This document shows positions 40,806 through 49,745 of a DNA stretch of 50,123 nucleotides, piece after piece. The position numbers and the translations under genes are program-made. The first letter of the stretch is position 1; each line of letters opens with the position of its first letter. The DNA is from Nitrospirota bacterium (GTDB lineage Bacteria > Nitrospirota > Nitrospiria > Nitrospirales > Nitrospiraceae): assembly GCA_020027965.1 (NCBI GenBank), contig JAHRHE010000007.1:1-50123 (forward strand). Direction: 5' to 3'. The notes under the pieces are model-generated. The model searched no databases and was not told the DNA's origin. It was given only the letters and a program-made list of their open reading frames with translations.

Positions 40806-43042
40806 AGCTTCGCCCCCAGGTCTTTCCAGGACCAGATGCGGTTCTCCTCCAGCATGATGGTCGCGCTCACAAATAGTGCCACCAGGGTGCGATACCGGGA
40901 CGCGATAGCTGGGTCTGAGACCGCTCGGTTCACCGCTGGCGTCTCCACTCCAAGATCGGTCTCCTGCAAGGTCTCGTTGCGGATGGAATACCACAGAAGC
41001 CCGTGGCGGTCCGCCAGGGCGATCCTGTCCTGGCTGCTCAATACCGCGAAATTATTCCGGAGACAATCGCCGACCAGCAGACAACTCAGGTCACGGCCCA
41101 GGAACGGCGACACGCGGGGCGACAGGCCGGTGAGGGCCAGAATCGTGGGCGTGAGGTCCACCTGGCTGGCCACCGTGGTTACCGTCCGGGGCCGGTAAGT
41201 CGAGGGCGTCCGCAAGGATTGATTCATCCAAATGAACAGGGGTACGGTGTAATGACTGACCCACCGCTCCTGGTCCGTCTGCCCGACCGACTCGTGGCGA
41301 CCATGGTCCCCGAGAATGAAGACCACGGTGTTCTCGAGCAGGCCATCCCGCTGCAGTCCCCTGAAGAACCGCTCAAACTCCAGATCCAGGTAGCGTAGGG
41401 ATACCAGGTAGCGGTCCGGCTCACCTTGCAATGCTCGGAGGTCAGGGTGTCCCTGCGGAACCTTGTACGGATGATGGGTACTGAACGTCAGCGTTGACAG
41501 AAAGAACGGTCTGCCGGACGTCCTGAGGCTCTGAATGCGGTAGCGGAGAAACTCGAACAACGCGCCGTCGGTCATGCCTAACCCCAGCCGCTCGGCATCG
41601 GGCGGGAAATCGCTCTCGTCCAGGAACCGCTGCAGGCCATTCCGTCCCATAAACAAGGCCGTGTGATCCTGATGATAGTCCCGATTGTTGCCAATCACCA
41701 TCTCGGTCTGATATCCGCCTTTGTTCAGGAGGGCGGGGAGGCACAAGTAGTCATACGTATAGCGAGCCTTGATGGCTGCCCGCCCGTACCCCTGGTAATA
41801 GGAGCAGAAGGAGGCGAACAAACCGTGGTGCGTGTGCTGTCCATTAGAGAAAAAATTGGCGAAGAAGACGCTCTCCTCCTGGAGCTGATCCAGGAACGGC
41901 GTGAGGCGAATCCCTCCGCGCACGTTCAAGGGGACGACTCTGCGGGACCTTGCGGCAGAGATCCCAGGGATCATGGAGCTCTCTTGGCCAGCGCTCCCTC
42001 CCGGAACCACGGTCTGCCCGAGGAACCGCCGGTCTAATCCTTCGATGAACACAACCAGCACATTCGGCGACCGATCGAACCTGACGACCGGCTGCGGCTC
42101 GGCTTCCCGGACGAAGGGATACTCCGGATTGGGGAAGCTGGCATCGGGGGCCAGAGCTTTTCTCGCCACCCACAGTGCTTCCTCCCATGGCATTAGATTG
42201 CGCACTCTCCGTTCAGCCCCGCTGAGCTTAAATGCGAGGCTGCCCAGAAACACATCTCCCCCGTACCAGAGTGGGTTCTGAGCGAGGAGATAATAGGTGG
42301 AATCGGTGATAGGCACCCTCGCGATCGACCAGGGCCCCTGCGGGTCCAATCCACTCGCCCCCACCATCAGGCCGAGGGCCAGGACCACGGTGGCTTTGCG
42401 TGGAGATCTCGACTCACTGCGCGACACGGCCGGCTGGACGGACCGGCGAAAGAAGTGCCCCCAGAGCATGATCGCGGCATACTGGAAGAAGAGGAATGCG
42501 ATCACCCTCATGGCCCACTTTTTCGCTTCTTGGAGTTCCGCCTCAGTCTGCTTGAAGGCCTGGCTCGAGAGCATCCCGGCCTCTGATGCGTTGGCGTGCC
42601 CCTGGCGCTGCGACACAAGATCGTCCACGTACTCGAAGAAGACCGGGTCCAAGTGGTGCCGGTTATACCCGAAATAGCCCATGTCAACGGTGAGAAATAC
42701 CAGTATGACCATCCCGAGGACAAGAGACGCGATCGTGAAGCCGCGGCGATACAGCCGGGCGCCGACCGTCCGGTCTCTGCGCTGAGAGAGCGCAAGGCCG
42801 GCCACCCAGAAGAGGATGGCGGACAACAATCCGAGGACCACTCCGATGGTCGCGACGATCAGGTCGGCACGCAACCCGGTGAGGAGCGTCTTGGCGAGCA
42901 GCTCCGCCGTTGGCTGCTCAAGCGTCATGGCCTCGGGGAGCAGGAACAGACGCTCAACCTGTTGGATCACCAGGAACAGGGTCCACCAGAACAGAACCGT
43001 GCACCGGAACGACCAGCTCTCCCCAAACTTCCAGAATCTCAT
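40802..43042 (-). CDS. LTA synthase/MdoB-like sulfatase-fold membrane transferase, copy 1
   Basis: A 746-residue inner-membrane protein with five N-terminal helices (about 1-255) and a C-terminal alkaline-phosphatase/sulfatase-fold domain in the periplasm. Active-site signature: FIEGLDRR (metal Glu), FSNGQHTHHGLFASFCSYYQ (Thr nucleophile), and FILGDHGRHE (metal Asp and His). Enzymes of this fold move phosphoglycerol or phosphoethanolamine to glycans, LTA or LPS. It contains an extra loop of about 30 residues after the first motif (GQTVVPGGSAGQESSMIPG), absent from copy 3. The start ATG overlaps the stop of a 34-codon relic. Confidence 0.88.
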   Translation of the reverse strand: MRFWKFGESWSFRCTVLFWWTLFLVIQQVERLFLLPEAMTLEQPTAELLAKTLLTGLRADLIVATIGVVLGLLSAILFWVAGLALSQRRDRTVGARLYRRGFTIASLVLGMVILVFLTVDMGYFGYNRHHLDPVFFEYVDDLVSQRQGHANASEAGMLSSQAFKQTEAELQEAKKWAMRVIAFLFFQYAAIMLWGHFFRRSVQPAVSRSESRSPRKATVVLALGLMVGASGLDPQGPWSIARVPITDSTYYLLAQNPLWYGGDVFLGSLAFKLSGAERRVRNLMPWEEALWVARKALAPDASFPNPEYPFVREAEPQPVVRFDRSPNVLVVFIEGLDRRFLGQTVVPGGSAGQESSMIPGISAARSRRVVPLNVRGGIRLTPFLDQLQEESVFFANFFSNGQHTHHGLFASFCSYYQGYGRAAIKARYTYDYLCLPALLNKGGYQTEMVIGNNRDYHQDHTALFMGRNGLQRFLDESDFPPDAERLGLGMTDGALFEFLRYRIQSLRTSGRPFFLSTLTFSTHHPYKVPQGHPDLRALQGEPDRYLVSLRYLDLEFERFFRGLQRDGLLENTVVFILGDHGRHESVGQTDQERWVSHYTVPLFIWMNQSLRTPSTYRPRTVTTVASQVDLTPTILALTGLSPRVSPFLGRDLSCLLVGDCLRNNFAVLSSQDRIALADRHGLLWYSIRNETLQETDLGVETPAVNRAVSDPAIASRYRTLVALFVSATIMLEENRIWSWKDLGAKL

Positions 43043-43143
43043 GGGCCAGTCAGTCTCCTAAACAAGATGGAATCCGGACAGACTGGGCAGGACGGGTGAT
43101 CCTGGGACGCGATGACCACAGCCGACACCCGGTTCCGTACCAT
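43039..43143 (-). pseudogene. 34-codon relic of a GT2 N-terminus between two sulfatase-fold genes
   Basis: A small ORF beginning MVRNRVSAVVIASQDHP aligns with the first residues of the GT2 gene at 40805 (RNKVSAVVIAYNDEP), with 9 of 11 residues from RN to IA and DxP matching. It then drifts into unrelated sequence and stops with TGA overlapping the ATG of sulfatase copy 1 (ATGA). It sits at the exact place a GT2 gene occupies after copy 1, so it looks like the leftover of a duplicated sulfatase-plus-GT2 unit. It may still serve to couple translation. Confidence 0.6.
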
Positions 43144-43145
43144 TG

Positions 43146-45404
43146 TCACAACCTCGCCCCCAGGTTGTTCCAGGACCAGATGCGGTTCTGCTCCAGCAGC
43201 ACGTTGGCGCTGACGTAGAGCGCCAGCAGGCGGTGGTACCGGGCCGCCACGGCCGGGTCATCGATCGCTCGGCTCACCGGTGGAGCCTCCAAGATCAGAT
43301 CCGTCTGATACAGGGTCCCGGTCCGGAGCGAATAGAGCACGAGCCCGTCACGATCGGCCAGGCCGATCAGATCGTCATACACGCTGCTCAGAAAGGCAAC
43401 GTTGTCCTGCAGACAGTCGCGGATCAGCAGGCAACTCAGGTCTCGGCCCAGGAACGGCGAGAGGTGGGGCGTCAGCCCGTTCAGGGCCAGGATCGTGGGG
43501 GCCAGATCCACCTGACTGGCCACAGTCGAGACCGTGCGGGGCCGATAGGTCTGGCGAGTACGCACAGATTCGTCCATCCAGATGAACAGCGGGGCCGTAA
43601 AGTGTCCAGTCCACCGTTCAGTTTCGGTTCGCCCGCTTCCATGATGACGGCCATGGTCCCCGAGAATGAAGACCACGGTGTTCTCCAGCAGGCCATCCCG
43701 CTGCAGTCCGGTGAAAAAGCGTTGGAACTCCAGATCCAGGTAACGGAGCGCCGCGACATACCGATCTGCATGTTGTTGGAGGACACGGACTTCCGGATGA
43801 AAGGCCGGGACCGTATAGGGATGGTGCATCCCCACGGTCAGCGTTGTGAGAAAGAAGGGCCGGCCAGCTCCTCGGAGCGTCTCCATGCGGGTCCGAAGAA
43901 AATCAAACAGCGCTCCATCGGTCATCCCGATGCCCAATTTCTCGGCGCTCGGAGGGAAATCGCTCTCGTCAAAGAACTGCTGAAGGCCGTTCCGCGCCAT
44001 AAACAGCCCGATGTGGTCATAGTTGCGGTCCCGATTCTGGCCGATCACCATCTCAGTCCGATACCCGGACTTGCCCAGCACCGACGGCAGGCACAGATAA
44101 TCCAGCGTATACCGCGTCTTCATGACCGCGGTTCCCTGCCTGGGGTAGTAGGAGCACAAGGAAGCAAACAACCCGCGCGCGGTCTGGGTCCCATTCGCGA
44201 AGAAATTTGAAAAGTAGACGCTGTCCTCTTTGAGGCGATCGAGAAAGGGCGTCAGTCTGATGCGCTCCACCGTGGCACTCGCGCGATCGTCTTGCGGATG
44301 GACTTCTGGTGCATGGTAGATGAACCATCGCTCAAAGTCGGCGCTTCGACGTGGATCGAGGGTTCGACCCAGATAGCGCCGATCCAGTCCTTCAACGAAG
44401 ATCAGCAACACATTCGCTGGCCGCTTGAGAGCAATCCCTCGGTCGATTCTGGTCTCGCGTACCAAGGGGTAGCGCTGATTCGGGAACGTCGCGCCTGGCG
44501 CGAGCGCTTCTCTCGCGGCCCTCACCGCCTCATCCAGAGGCATAAGATGTACCAGTGCAGAGACTGTTCCGCCCAGCCTGGATGCGAACGTGCCTAGTAG
44601 GGCCTCACTCCCATACCAGATTGGGTTTTGGGACAAAAGATAGTAGGTCGAGCTGGGGATCCCGACGCTTGAGATGGACCACGGACCATAGAGATGGAAT
44701 CCGGTGAGGCCCGCCACCAGCGCCACGATCACTACGAGATTGGAGGCACGGCCTGAGCAGCACGGGGCCAGGCTCAGCCCTCCTGTGCGCTTAAACCCGG
44801 CGGACCATGCGAGGATTCCTGCCCCCTCGATGGCCAGAAAGCTGGCAAGTCTCAGTCCCCATCGCTGGCCCTCCTGCAGTTCAGCCTCGGTCTGCAAGGC
44901 AGCTTGGCTGGCCTGTCCTGGCCCTTGGGCCAGCAGATCATCGAGATACTCGAAGAACACGAAATCGAGGTATTGGTGGCTGTAGTGGTAATACCCCATG
45001 TTCGCCGTGAGCAGGAATAGAAACAGGCCCCCGATCAAGCCGGAGAAAGCCACGAGTCCGCCGCGATGCAAGAAGCTGCCCTCTCTCAGGGCGCCGCGCC
45101 ACCTCCAGAAAGCCGACCGAATCCATCCGGTCACCCAGGCGAGGAACACCGCGACGAGGACGCCAAGCGTGGCCGTGATCAGGTCCGCTCGCACTCCGGT
45201 GACCAGCGTCTTGGCCAGCATTCCGGCGGAGGGAGTCTCGATCGAGAGCGCCTCCGGCAGCAGAAAGAGACGCTCGGCCTGCTGGATCACGAGATACAGT
45301 CCCCACCAGAATAAGACCGTGCGCCGGAAAGACCAGGCACACCGGTCCTGCGACTGCTCATCAGCCACGACCGCGGCCGTCACCCGGTTCCCTTCCACCG
45401 TCAT
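43146..45404 (-). CDS. LTA synthase/MdoB-like sulfatase-fold membrane transferase, copy 2
   Basis: A 752-residue paralogue of copy 1, with the same five-helix N-terminal domain and catalytic set (FVEGLDRR, FANGTQTARGLFASLCSYYPRQG, FILGDHGRHH). The first about 20 residues (MTVEGNRVTAAVVADEQSQD) are not sulfatase-like; they resemble a GT2 N-terminus (NKVSAVVIAYNDEP) and are fused in frame to the sulfatase start (WSFRRTVLFWW). It has an extra loop (DPRRSADFERWFIYHAPEV) where copy 1 also has one, but of unrelated sequence. The last third is nearly identical in DNA to copy 3. The ATG overlaps the copy 3 stop (ATGA). Confidence 0.88.
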   Translation of the reverse strand: MTVEGNRVTAAVVADEQSQDRCAWSFRRTVLFWWGLYLVIQQAERLFLLPEALSIETPSAGMLAKTLVTGVRADLITATLGVLVAVFLAWVTGWIRSAFWRWRGALREGSFLHRGGLVAFSGLIGGLFLFLLTANMGYYHYSHQYLDFVFFEYLDDLLAQGPGQASQAALQTEAELQEGQRWGLRLASFLAIEGAGILAWSAGFKRTGGLSLAPCCSGRASNLVVIVALVAGLTGFHLYGPWSISSVGIPSSTYYLLSQNPIWYGSEALLGTFASRLGGTVSALVHLMPLDEAVRAAREALAPGATFPNQRYPLVRETRIDRGIALKRPANVLLIFVEGLDRRYLGRTLDPRRSADFERWFIYHAPEVHPQDDRASATVERIRLTPFLDRLKEDSVYFSNFFANGTQTARGLFASLCSYYPRQGTAVMKTRYTLDYLCLPSVLGKSGYRTEMVIGQNRDRNYDHIGLFMARNGLQQFFDESDFPPSAEKLGIGMTDGALFDFLRTRMETLRGAGRPFFLTTLTVGMHHPYTVPAFHPEVRVLQQHADRYVAALRYLDLEFQRFFTGLQRDGLLENTVVFILGDHGRHHGSGRTETERWTGHFTAPLFIWMDESVRTRQTYRPRTVSTVASQVDLAPTILALNGLTPHLSPFLGRDLSCLLIRDCLQDNVAFLSSVYDDLIGLADRDGLVLYSLRTGTLYQTDLILEAPPVSRAIDDPAVAARYHRLLALYVSANVLLEQNRIWSWNNLGARL

Positions 45405-47545
45405 AGCTTCGCCCCCAGCGCTTTCCAGGACCAGATCCGGTTCTGCTCCAGCAGCACGTTGGCGCTGACGTAGAGCGCCAGCAGGCGGCGGTACCGGGCC
45501 GCCACGGTCGGGTCATCGATCGCTCGGCTCACCGGTGGGTCTTCTAGTTTCAGATCCGTCTGATACAAGGTCTCGTTCCGGAGCGAATAGAGCAGGAGCC
45601 CGTCACGATCGGCCAGCCCGATGAGGTCGTCATAGACGCTGCTCAGAAATGCAACGTTGTCCTGAAGGCAGTCGCGGATCAGCACGCAACTGAGCTCTCG
45701 GCCCAGGAACGGCGAGATGTGGGGCGTCAGCCCGTTCACGGCCAGGATCGTGGGGGCCAGATCCACCTGGCTGGCCACGCCGGACACCGTACGGGGGCGA
45801 TAGGTCTGTGGTGTCCGCAAGGATTCGTCCAGCCAGATAAACAGAGGAACCGTAAAGTGTCCCACCTGTTTTTCCACCTCGGTCCGCCCGACCGGTTCGT
45901 GACGGCCGTGGTCCCCCAGGATCAAGACGACGGTGTTCTTCAACAATCCAGCGCGCAACAGGCTCATGAACATCCGCTCGAACTCCACGTCCAAGTACCT
46001 CAGAGCCGCGACGTACCCGTCGGGTTCAGACTGCAAGGCGCGGACCTCCGGATGGACCCGCGGCACTGTAAACGGATGATGCATGCCCAACGTGAGTGTC
46101 GACAAGAAAAAGGGCCGCCCGGCTCGCTGCAACGCCTCGATGCGTTCACCCAGCAAGTCGAAGAGCGCTCCGTCGGTGATCCCCAGACCGAGCCGCTCGG
46201 CGCCGGCCGGGAAGTCGCTCTCATCCAGCAATTGATGCAGACCGTTCCGCGCCATGAATAACTGTAGCCGATTCAAATCACGGTGCTGGCTGATCACCAC
46301 CTCAGTCCAGTATCCGCCGCGGCGGAGCAGCGATGGGAGGCAGAGGTAGTCGTGCGTGTAGCGCGTCTTCATCGCCGACGTGCCCTGTCTCGGATAATAC
46401 GAGCAGAAGGACGCGAACAGGCCCCGCGAGGTTTGCACACCATTACTGAAAAAATGCTCGATGAAGACGCTATCCGCCCTGAGCCGGTCGAGAAACGGCG
46501 TCACCCGGATACCCTCGATAGTTCTGCCGAGATAGCGCCGGTCCAATCCTTCGATGAAGATTAGCAACACATTCGCCGGCTGCGCGAGCCGCACGCCGGT
46601 CGCAGCCGCGGCTTCCTGGACAAGCGGATAGGACGGGTATGGAAAGCTCCCGCCGCGGCCCAACCTGTCCTGCGCAATCCGTACCGCTTCTTCCAGCGGC
46701 AATGCATCCATCCCTGGTGCTTGTGCCCAGTTCTGAGCCCCCTTGAGCCTCGAATCGATGACCGCGCGGAGGGATTCGGCGGCGTAGAGAATGGGATTCT
46801 GAGCGAGCGTATAGTAGGCCGTGCTGCTGATATTGGCGATCCGAATCGCGTAGGGACCTTGGTGGTGAAATCCCAGCGCCCCGGCCACCAGTCCGAGCAC
46901 CAGCACCATGTTCGTGTGATGCCGAGACAGCGCGCCCCAACGGTCCAGCGCCGGTTCCACCACCCGTCTGAAACAGAGCCACCAGGCGCCGATCGCGGCA
47001 ACTTCGGCCAGTAGGAAACCCATCAGTCTCGGGCCCCACTTGCCACCCTCGTGAAGTTCAGCGTCAGTCTGCTTGGCTGCCTGGGCCTTCGGCAGGCCGG
47101 CTTCGACTGTCCCCCACAGATCGTCCAGGTATTCAAAGAAGACGAAGTCCAGGTGCTGCTGGTTGTAGCGGTAATACCCCATATCGACGGTCAGCAGGAT
47201 CAACAACAGCAGTCCAATGAGCCCGGATGCTGCCATCAGTCCGAATCGGTAGGGAGCGCCCGCCTGCTGAGGGAGCCCGCGCCAAGTTTGGATCGCCCTA
47301 AGGAGCGCTCCGATGGCACCGGCCAGAATCGTGGCGACCACCGCGCCAAGCGTCGACGTGATCAGGTCGGCCCGCAGCCCGGTCAGTAGCGTCTTGGCCA
47401 GCACGCCTGCAGCCGGAACCTCGATCGATAGTGTCTCAGGCAATAAGAACAGCCGCTCCGCCTGCTGGATCACCAGGAACAGGATCCACCAGAACACGAG
47501 CGTGCGACGGAACGACCATCCTGAGCCCTTACCAGGAGCCTTCAC
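45401..47545 (-). CDS. LTA synthase/MdoB-like sulfatase-fold membrane transferase, copy 3
   Basis: A 714-residue paralogue; the frame is open to 47668, but that part lies inside the GT4 gene. The GTG at 47545 forms a GTGA overlap with the GT4 stop, has AGAGG upstream, and gives KAPGKGSGWSFRRTLVFWW, which lines up with copies 1 and 2. Five helices, then the catalytic domain: FIEGLDRR (Glu about 332), FFSNGVQTSRGLFASFCSYY (Thr about 372), and LILGDHGRHE. It lacks the extra loop of the other two, so it may be the most ancestral copy. Confidence 0.88.
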   Translation of the reverse strand: MKAPGKGSGWSFRRTLVFWWILFLVIQQAERLFLLPETLSIEVPAAGVLAKTLLTGLRADLITSTLGAVVATILAGAIGALLRAIQTWRGLPQQAGAPYRFGLMAASGLIGLLLLILLTVDMGYYRYNQQHLDFVFFEYLDDLWGTVEAGLPKAQAAKQTDAELHEGGKWGPRLMGFLLAEVAAIGAWWLCFRRVVEPALDRWGALSRHHTNMVLVLGLVAGALGFHHQGPYAIRIANISSTAYYTLAQNPILYAAESLRAVIDSRLKGAQNWAQAPGMDALPLEEAVRIAQDRLGRGGSFPYPSYPLVQEAAAATGVRLAQPANVLLIFIEGLDRRYLGRTIEGIRVTPFLDRLRADSVFIEHFFSNGVQTSRGLFASFCSYYPRQGTSAMKTRYTHDYLCLPSLLRRGGYWTEVVISQHRDLNRLQLFMARNGLHQLLDESDFPAGAERLGLGITDGALFDLLGERIEALQRAGRPFFLSTLTLGMHHPFTVPRVHPEVRALQSEPDGYVAALRYLDVEFERMFMSLLRAGLLKNTVVLILGDHGRHEPVGRTEVEKQVGHFTVPLFIWLDESLRTPQTYRPRTVSGVASQVDLAPTILAVNGLTPHISPFLGRELSCVLIRDCLQDNVAFLSSVYDDLIGLADRDGLLLYSLRNETLYQTDLKLEDPPVSRAIDDPTVAARYRRLLALYVSANVLLEQNRIWSWKALGAKL

Positions 47546-48663
47546 GCGCCACACCTCTTTTGCGCGCCATCCACCTGCCGATAGACCTCCTCCAGGCGAT
47601 CCAGCATGCGCTCGAGCGAGTACTCGCGTTCGATGACTGCACGGCCACGCGCCCCCATGGCGTGACACAGGTCGGGATCGGCCAGGAGGGCGGCGATCCG
47701 TTCCGCCAGCGCCTCCGCGTCGCGGGGAGGCACGACAAAGCCCGTCGTACCGTCCTGGACCACATCCGGAATCGAGCCGACCGTGGTGGAGACGACCGGC
47801 AGCCCCAGCGCCAGCGCCTGCATCAGCACCTGGGGAATCGTATCGGCTTCCACCGACGGGATCACGAACACATCGAGCGAACGGAAGACATTCAGCAGAT
47901 CCTCACGGAAGCCCAGCATCCGAACTTGGTTGGTCAGCCCAAGCCCGGCGATACGCGCTCTCAGAGAGTCCTCCTCGGGTCCTTCCCCCACGATTAGGAA
48001 AGTGACATCCTTGGTTCGTGAAAGAACCCGTGCGGCCGCCTCGATGAAATACTGGTGCCCCTTATAAGCGCGCAGGTACGAGATCAGTCCCACCAACCGG
48101 TGCCCGGCGGGCAGGCCGAGTTCCTGCCGTAGATCGCCTGCGGGCGGACCGGGCCGAAACTGATGGAGATCGATGCCGATCGGAAAGGCGGCCACGCGAT
48201 CCGGCTCCAGTCCGTCCCGCTCGATCAGAGCGCGGCGCGTCAGCTCGCTTCCGGTGACAATGACCATATCCAGCAAGCGTCGGTACAGGAACTGCGTGGC
48301 GGCGTTCCGGTTCAGTGGCGTCGAGATGTGGCGGGTCCTGATCACGGCGGGGCGTGCCGGGACGAGTCTCGCCGCCAGCGCCCCGATCCAACTGTCGCGC
48401 GAGCTATTGACGTGGAGGATGTCCGGCCTGTCCCGGACCAAGACCCTTCGGAACGCCAAGATGGCGATCGGGTACCGCAGGCGGCGCATCGGAATCGGAT
48501 CCACCGGCAGGCCCTGGCGCGTGGCCCTCTCGCAGATCGGGCTGCCTGGTTCCAGGATCAGCCGGATCGCATGCCCACGCTTGAGCAACCCCTCCGCATG
48601 GAGCAGGACGGCAAGTTCCTGGCCGCCCATGGCGGTTGTGGATTCGGACACTACGATGTTCAC
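47542..48663 (-). CDS. Glycosyltransferase family 4
   Basis: A 373-residue GT-B enzyme. The N-terminus ESTTAMGGQELAVLLHAEGLLKRGH is the acceptor loop, then HVNSSRDSWIGALAARLV, VGLISYLRAYKGHQYFIEAA, and the donor site VFVIPSVEADTIPQVLMQALALGLPVV, where the classical EX7E is replaced by ExxxxxxQ. The change of the second Glu to Gln is seen in a minority of GT4 subfamilies. It overlaps GT9 by four bases (ATGA) and sulfatase copy 3 by four (GTGA), so these three genes form one coupled unit. Confidence 0.9.
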   Translation of the reverse strand: MNIVVSESTTAMGGQELAVLLHAEGLLKRGHAIRLILEPGSPICERATRQGLPVDPIPMRRLRYPIAILAFRRVLVRDRPDILHVNSSRDSWIGALAARLVPARPAVIRTRHISTPLNRNAATQFLYRRLLDMVIVTGSELTRRALIERDGLEPDRVAAFPIGIDLHQFRPGPPAGDLRQELGLPAGHRLVGLISYLRAYKGHQYFIEAAARVLSRTKDVTFLIVGEGPEEDSLRARIAGLGLTNQVRMLGFREDLLNVFRSLDVFVIPSVEADTIPQVLMQALALGLPVVSTTVGSIPDVVQDGTTGFVVPPRDAEALAERIAALLADPDLCHAMGARGRAVIEREYSLERMLDRLEEVYRQVDGAQKRCGA

Positions 48664-49703
48664 GGGCGCTCACCACGCGCCGGCCGCCGGGCGAGTTGCC
48701 CCCGTATCGCGTCCATCACCTGCTCCGGGGAGACCTTCAGCAGGCATTCGAGCTTGACCGCGTTTCGGCAAACCCGGCTGAAACAGGGACTGCACGGGAC
48801 CCCACTCGATAACACCCGGTGTCCGGCTCCATAGGGACCGTTGCGGATCGCACTGGTCGGCCCGAACAGCGCCACCACCGGGGTACCCATGGCTACGGCC
48901 ACGTGCATGGGCCCCGAGTCATTCGTCAGGAGCAGGGTTGCAGCGCCAAGCAAGGCCGGCAGGAGGCCCGGCGTGGTCGCTCCAGTCAGGTCGATGGGGA
49001 CCGTCCGCATGCGCTCCTTGACCGCTCGCGCCAGTTCGCGATCCTCGGGCCCGCCGAGCAGGACCACCAATCCCAGGCCTTCGGTCTGGATCCGATCAGC
49101 AGTGGCGGCGAAGAATTCAGGCGGCCAGCGTTTGGTCGGCCACCGCGCAGCAACATTCATCGCGATCCACGCAGCTTCAACCTTCAGCCCATGCCGTCCC
49201 AGCATCCCGGCGATCTCCTGACCATCGCCGGGCTGTGCACGCAAGCGGAACTCCGGCGACCCTCGAGGTAGCGCCCCCAGTGAGCTGGCGACAAGCAGGT
49301 ATCGGTCCACGGCGTGCATGTCCGGAGTCGGCACTGGCACGCGGTGCGTGTAGAGCCAGGGACTGCCCTCCCGCGCGTTGGCAAACCCGATCCTCGCCGG
49401 ACAGCCGGTCAGCCGAGCGGTAATCCCGCTACGCAACAGGCCCTGCAGATCGACGACGAGATCGAAGCCAAACGTGCGGAGACGCAGAGTCTCGCGCAGC
49501 CAGCCTGCCAGAGTCGGTTCGACAGACCAGACTGCGTTCAGCCCCTCCGCTCGCTCGAGCAGTCCGGCCCACTGCCGCTTCACGAACCAGGCGATGAAGG
49601 CCTTAGGAAACCGGTCGCGCAACGCCGCCAGGGTGGGCAGCGCATTGACCACGTCGCCTAGAGCACTGGGCTTGATAATCAGGATTCGATGATACTCGTT
49701 CAT
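48660..49703 (-). CDS. Glycosyltransferase family 9 (heptosyltransferase-like)
   Basis: A 347-residue GT9 protein resembling WaaC/WaaF/WaaQ. The N-terminus RILIIKPSALGDVVNALPTLAALRDRFP is canonical. The donor site is LLLTNDSGPMHVAVAMGTPVVALFGPTSA. The end has PCFSRVCRNAVKLECL (Cys-rich). It follows the gmhB gene by 42 bases, which is consistent with ADP-heptose as donor, since GmhB makes its precursor. Its ATG overlaps nothing upstream; its stop overlaps the GT4 start. Confidence 0.92.
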   Translation of the reverse strand: MNEYHRILIIKPSALGDVVNALPTLAALRDRFPKAFIAWFVKRQWAGLLERAEGLNAVWSVEPTLAGWLRETLRLRTFGFDLVVDLQGLLRSGITARLTGCPARIGFANAREGSPWLYTHRVPVPTPDMHAVDRYLLVASSLGALPRGSPEFRLRAQPGDGQEIAGMLGRHGLKVEAAWIAMNVAARWPTKRWPPEFFAATADRIQTEGLGLVVLLGGPEDRELARAVKERMRTVPIDLTGATTPGLLPALLGAATLLLTNDSGPMHVAVAMGTPVVALFGPTSAIRNGPYGAGHRVLSSGVPCSPCFSRVCRNAVKLECLLKVSPEQVMDAIRGQLARRPARGERP

Positions 49704-49745
49704 ATGGTGATCCAGGATCGGCGGCCGAATCTACCGGCTTACTGG

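Noticed and set aside
47546-47668. N-terminal extension of sulfatase copy 3
   Set aside because: It is an out-of-frame reading of the GT4 gene; the GTG at 47545 forms a GTGA overlap and aligns with the paralogues.
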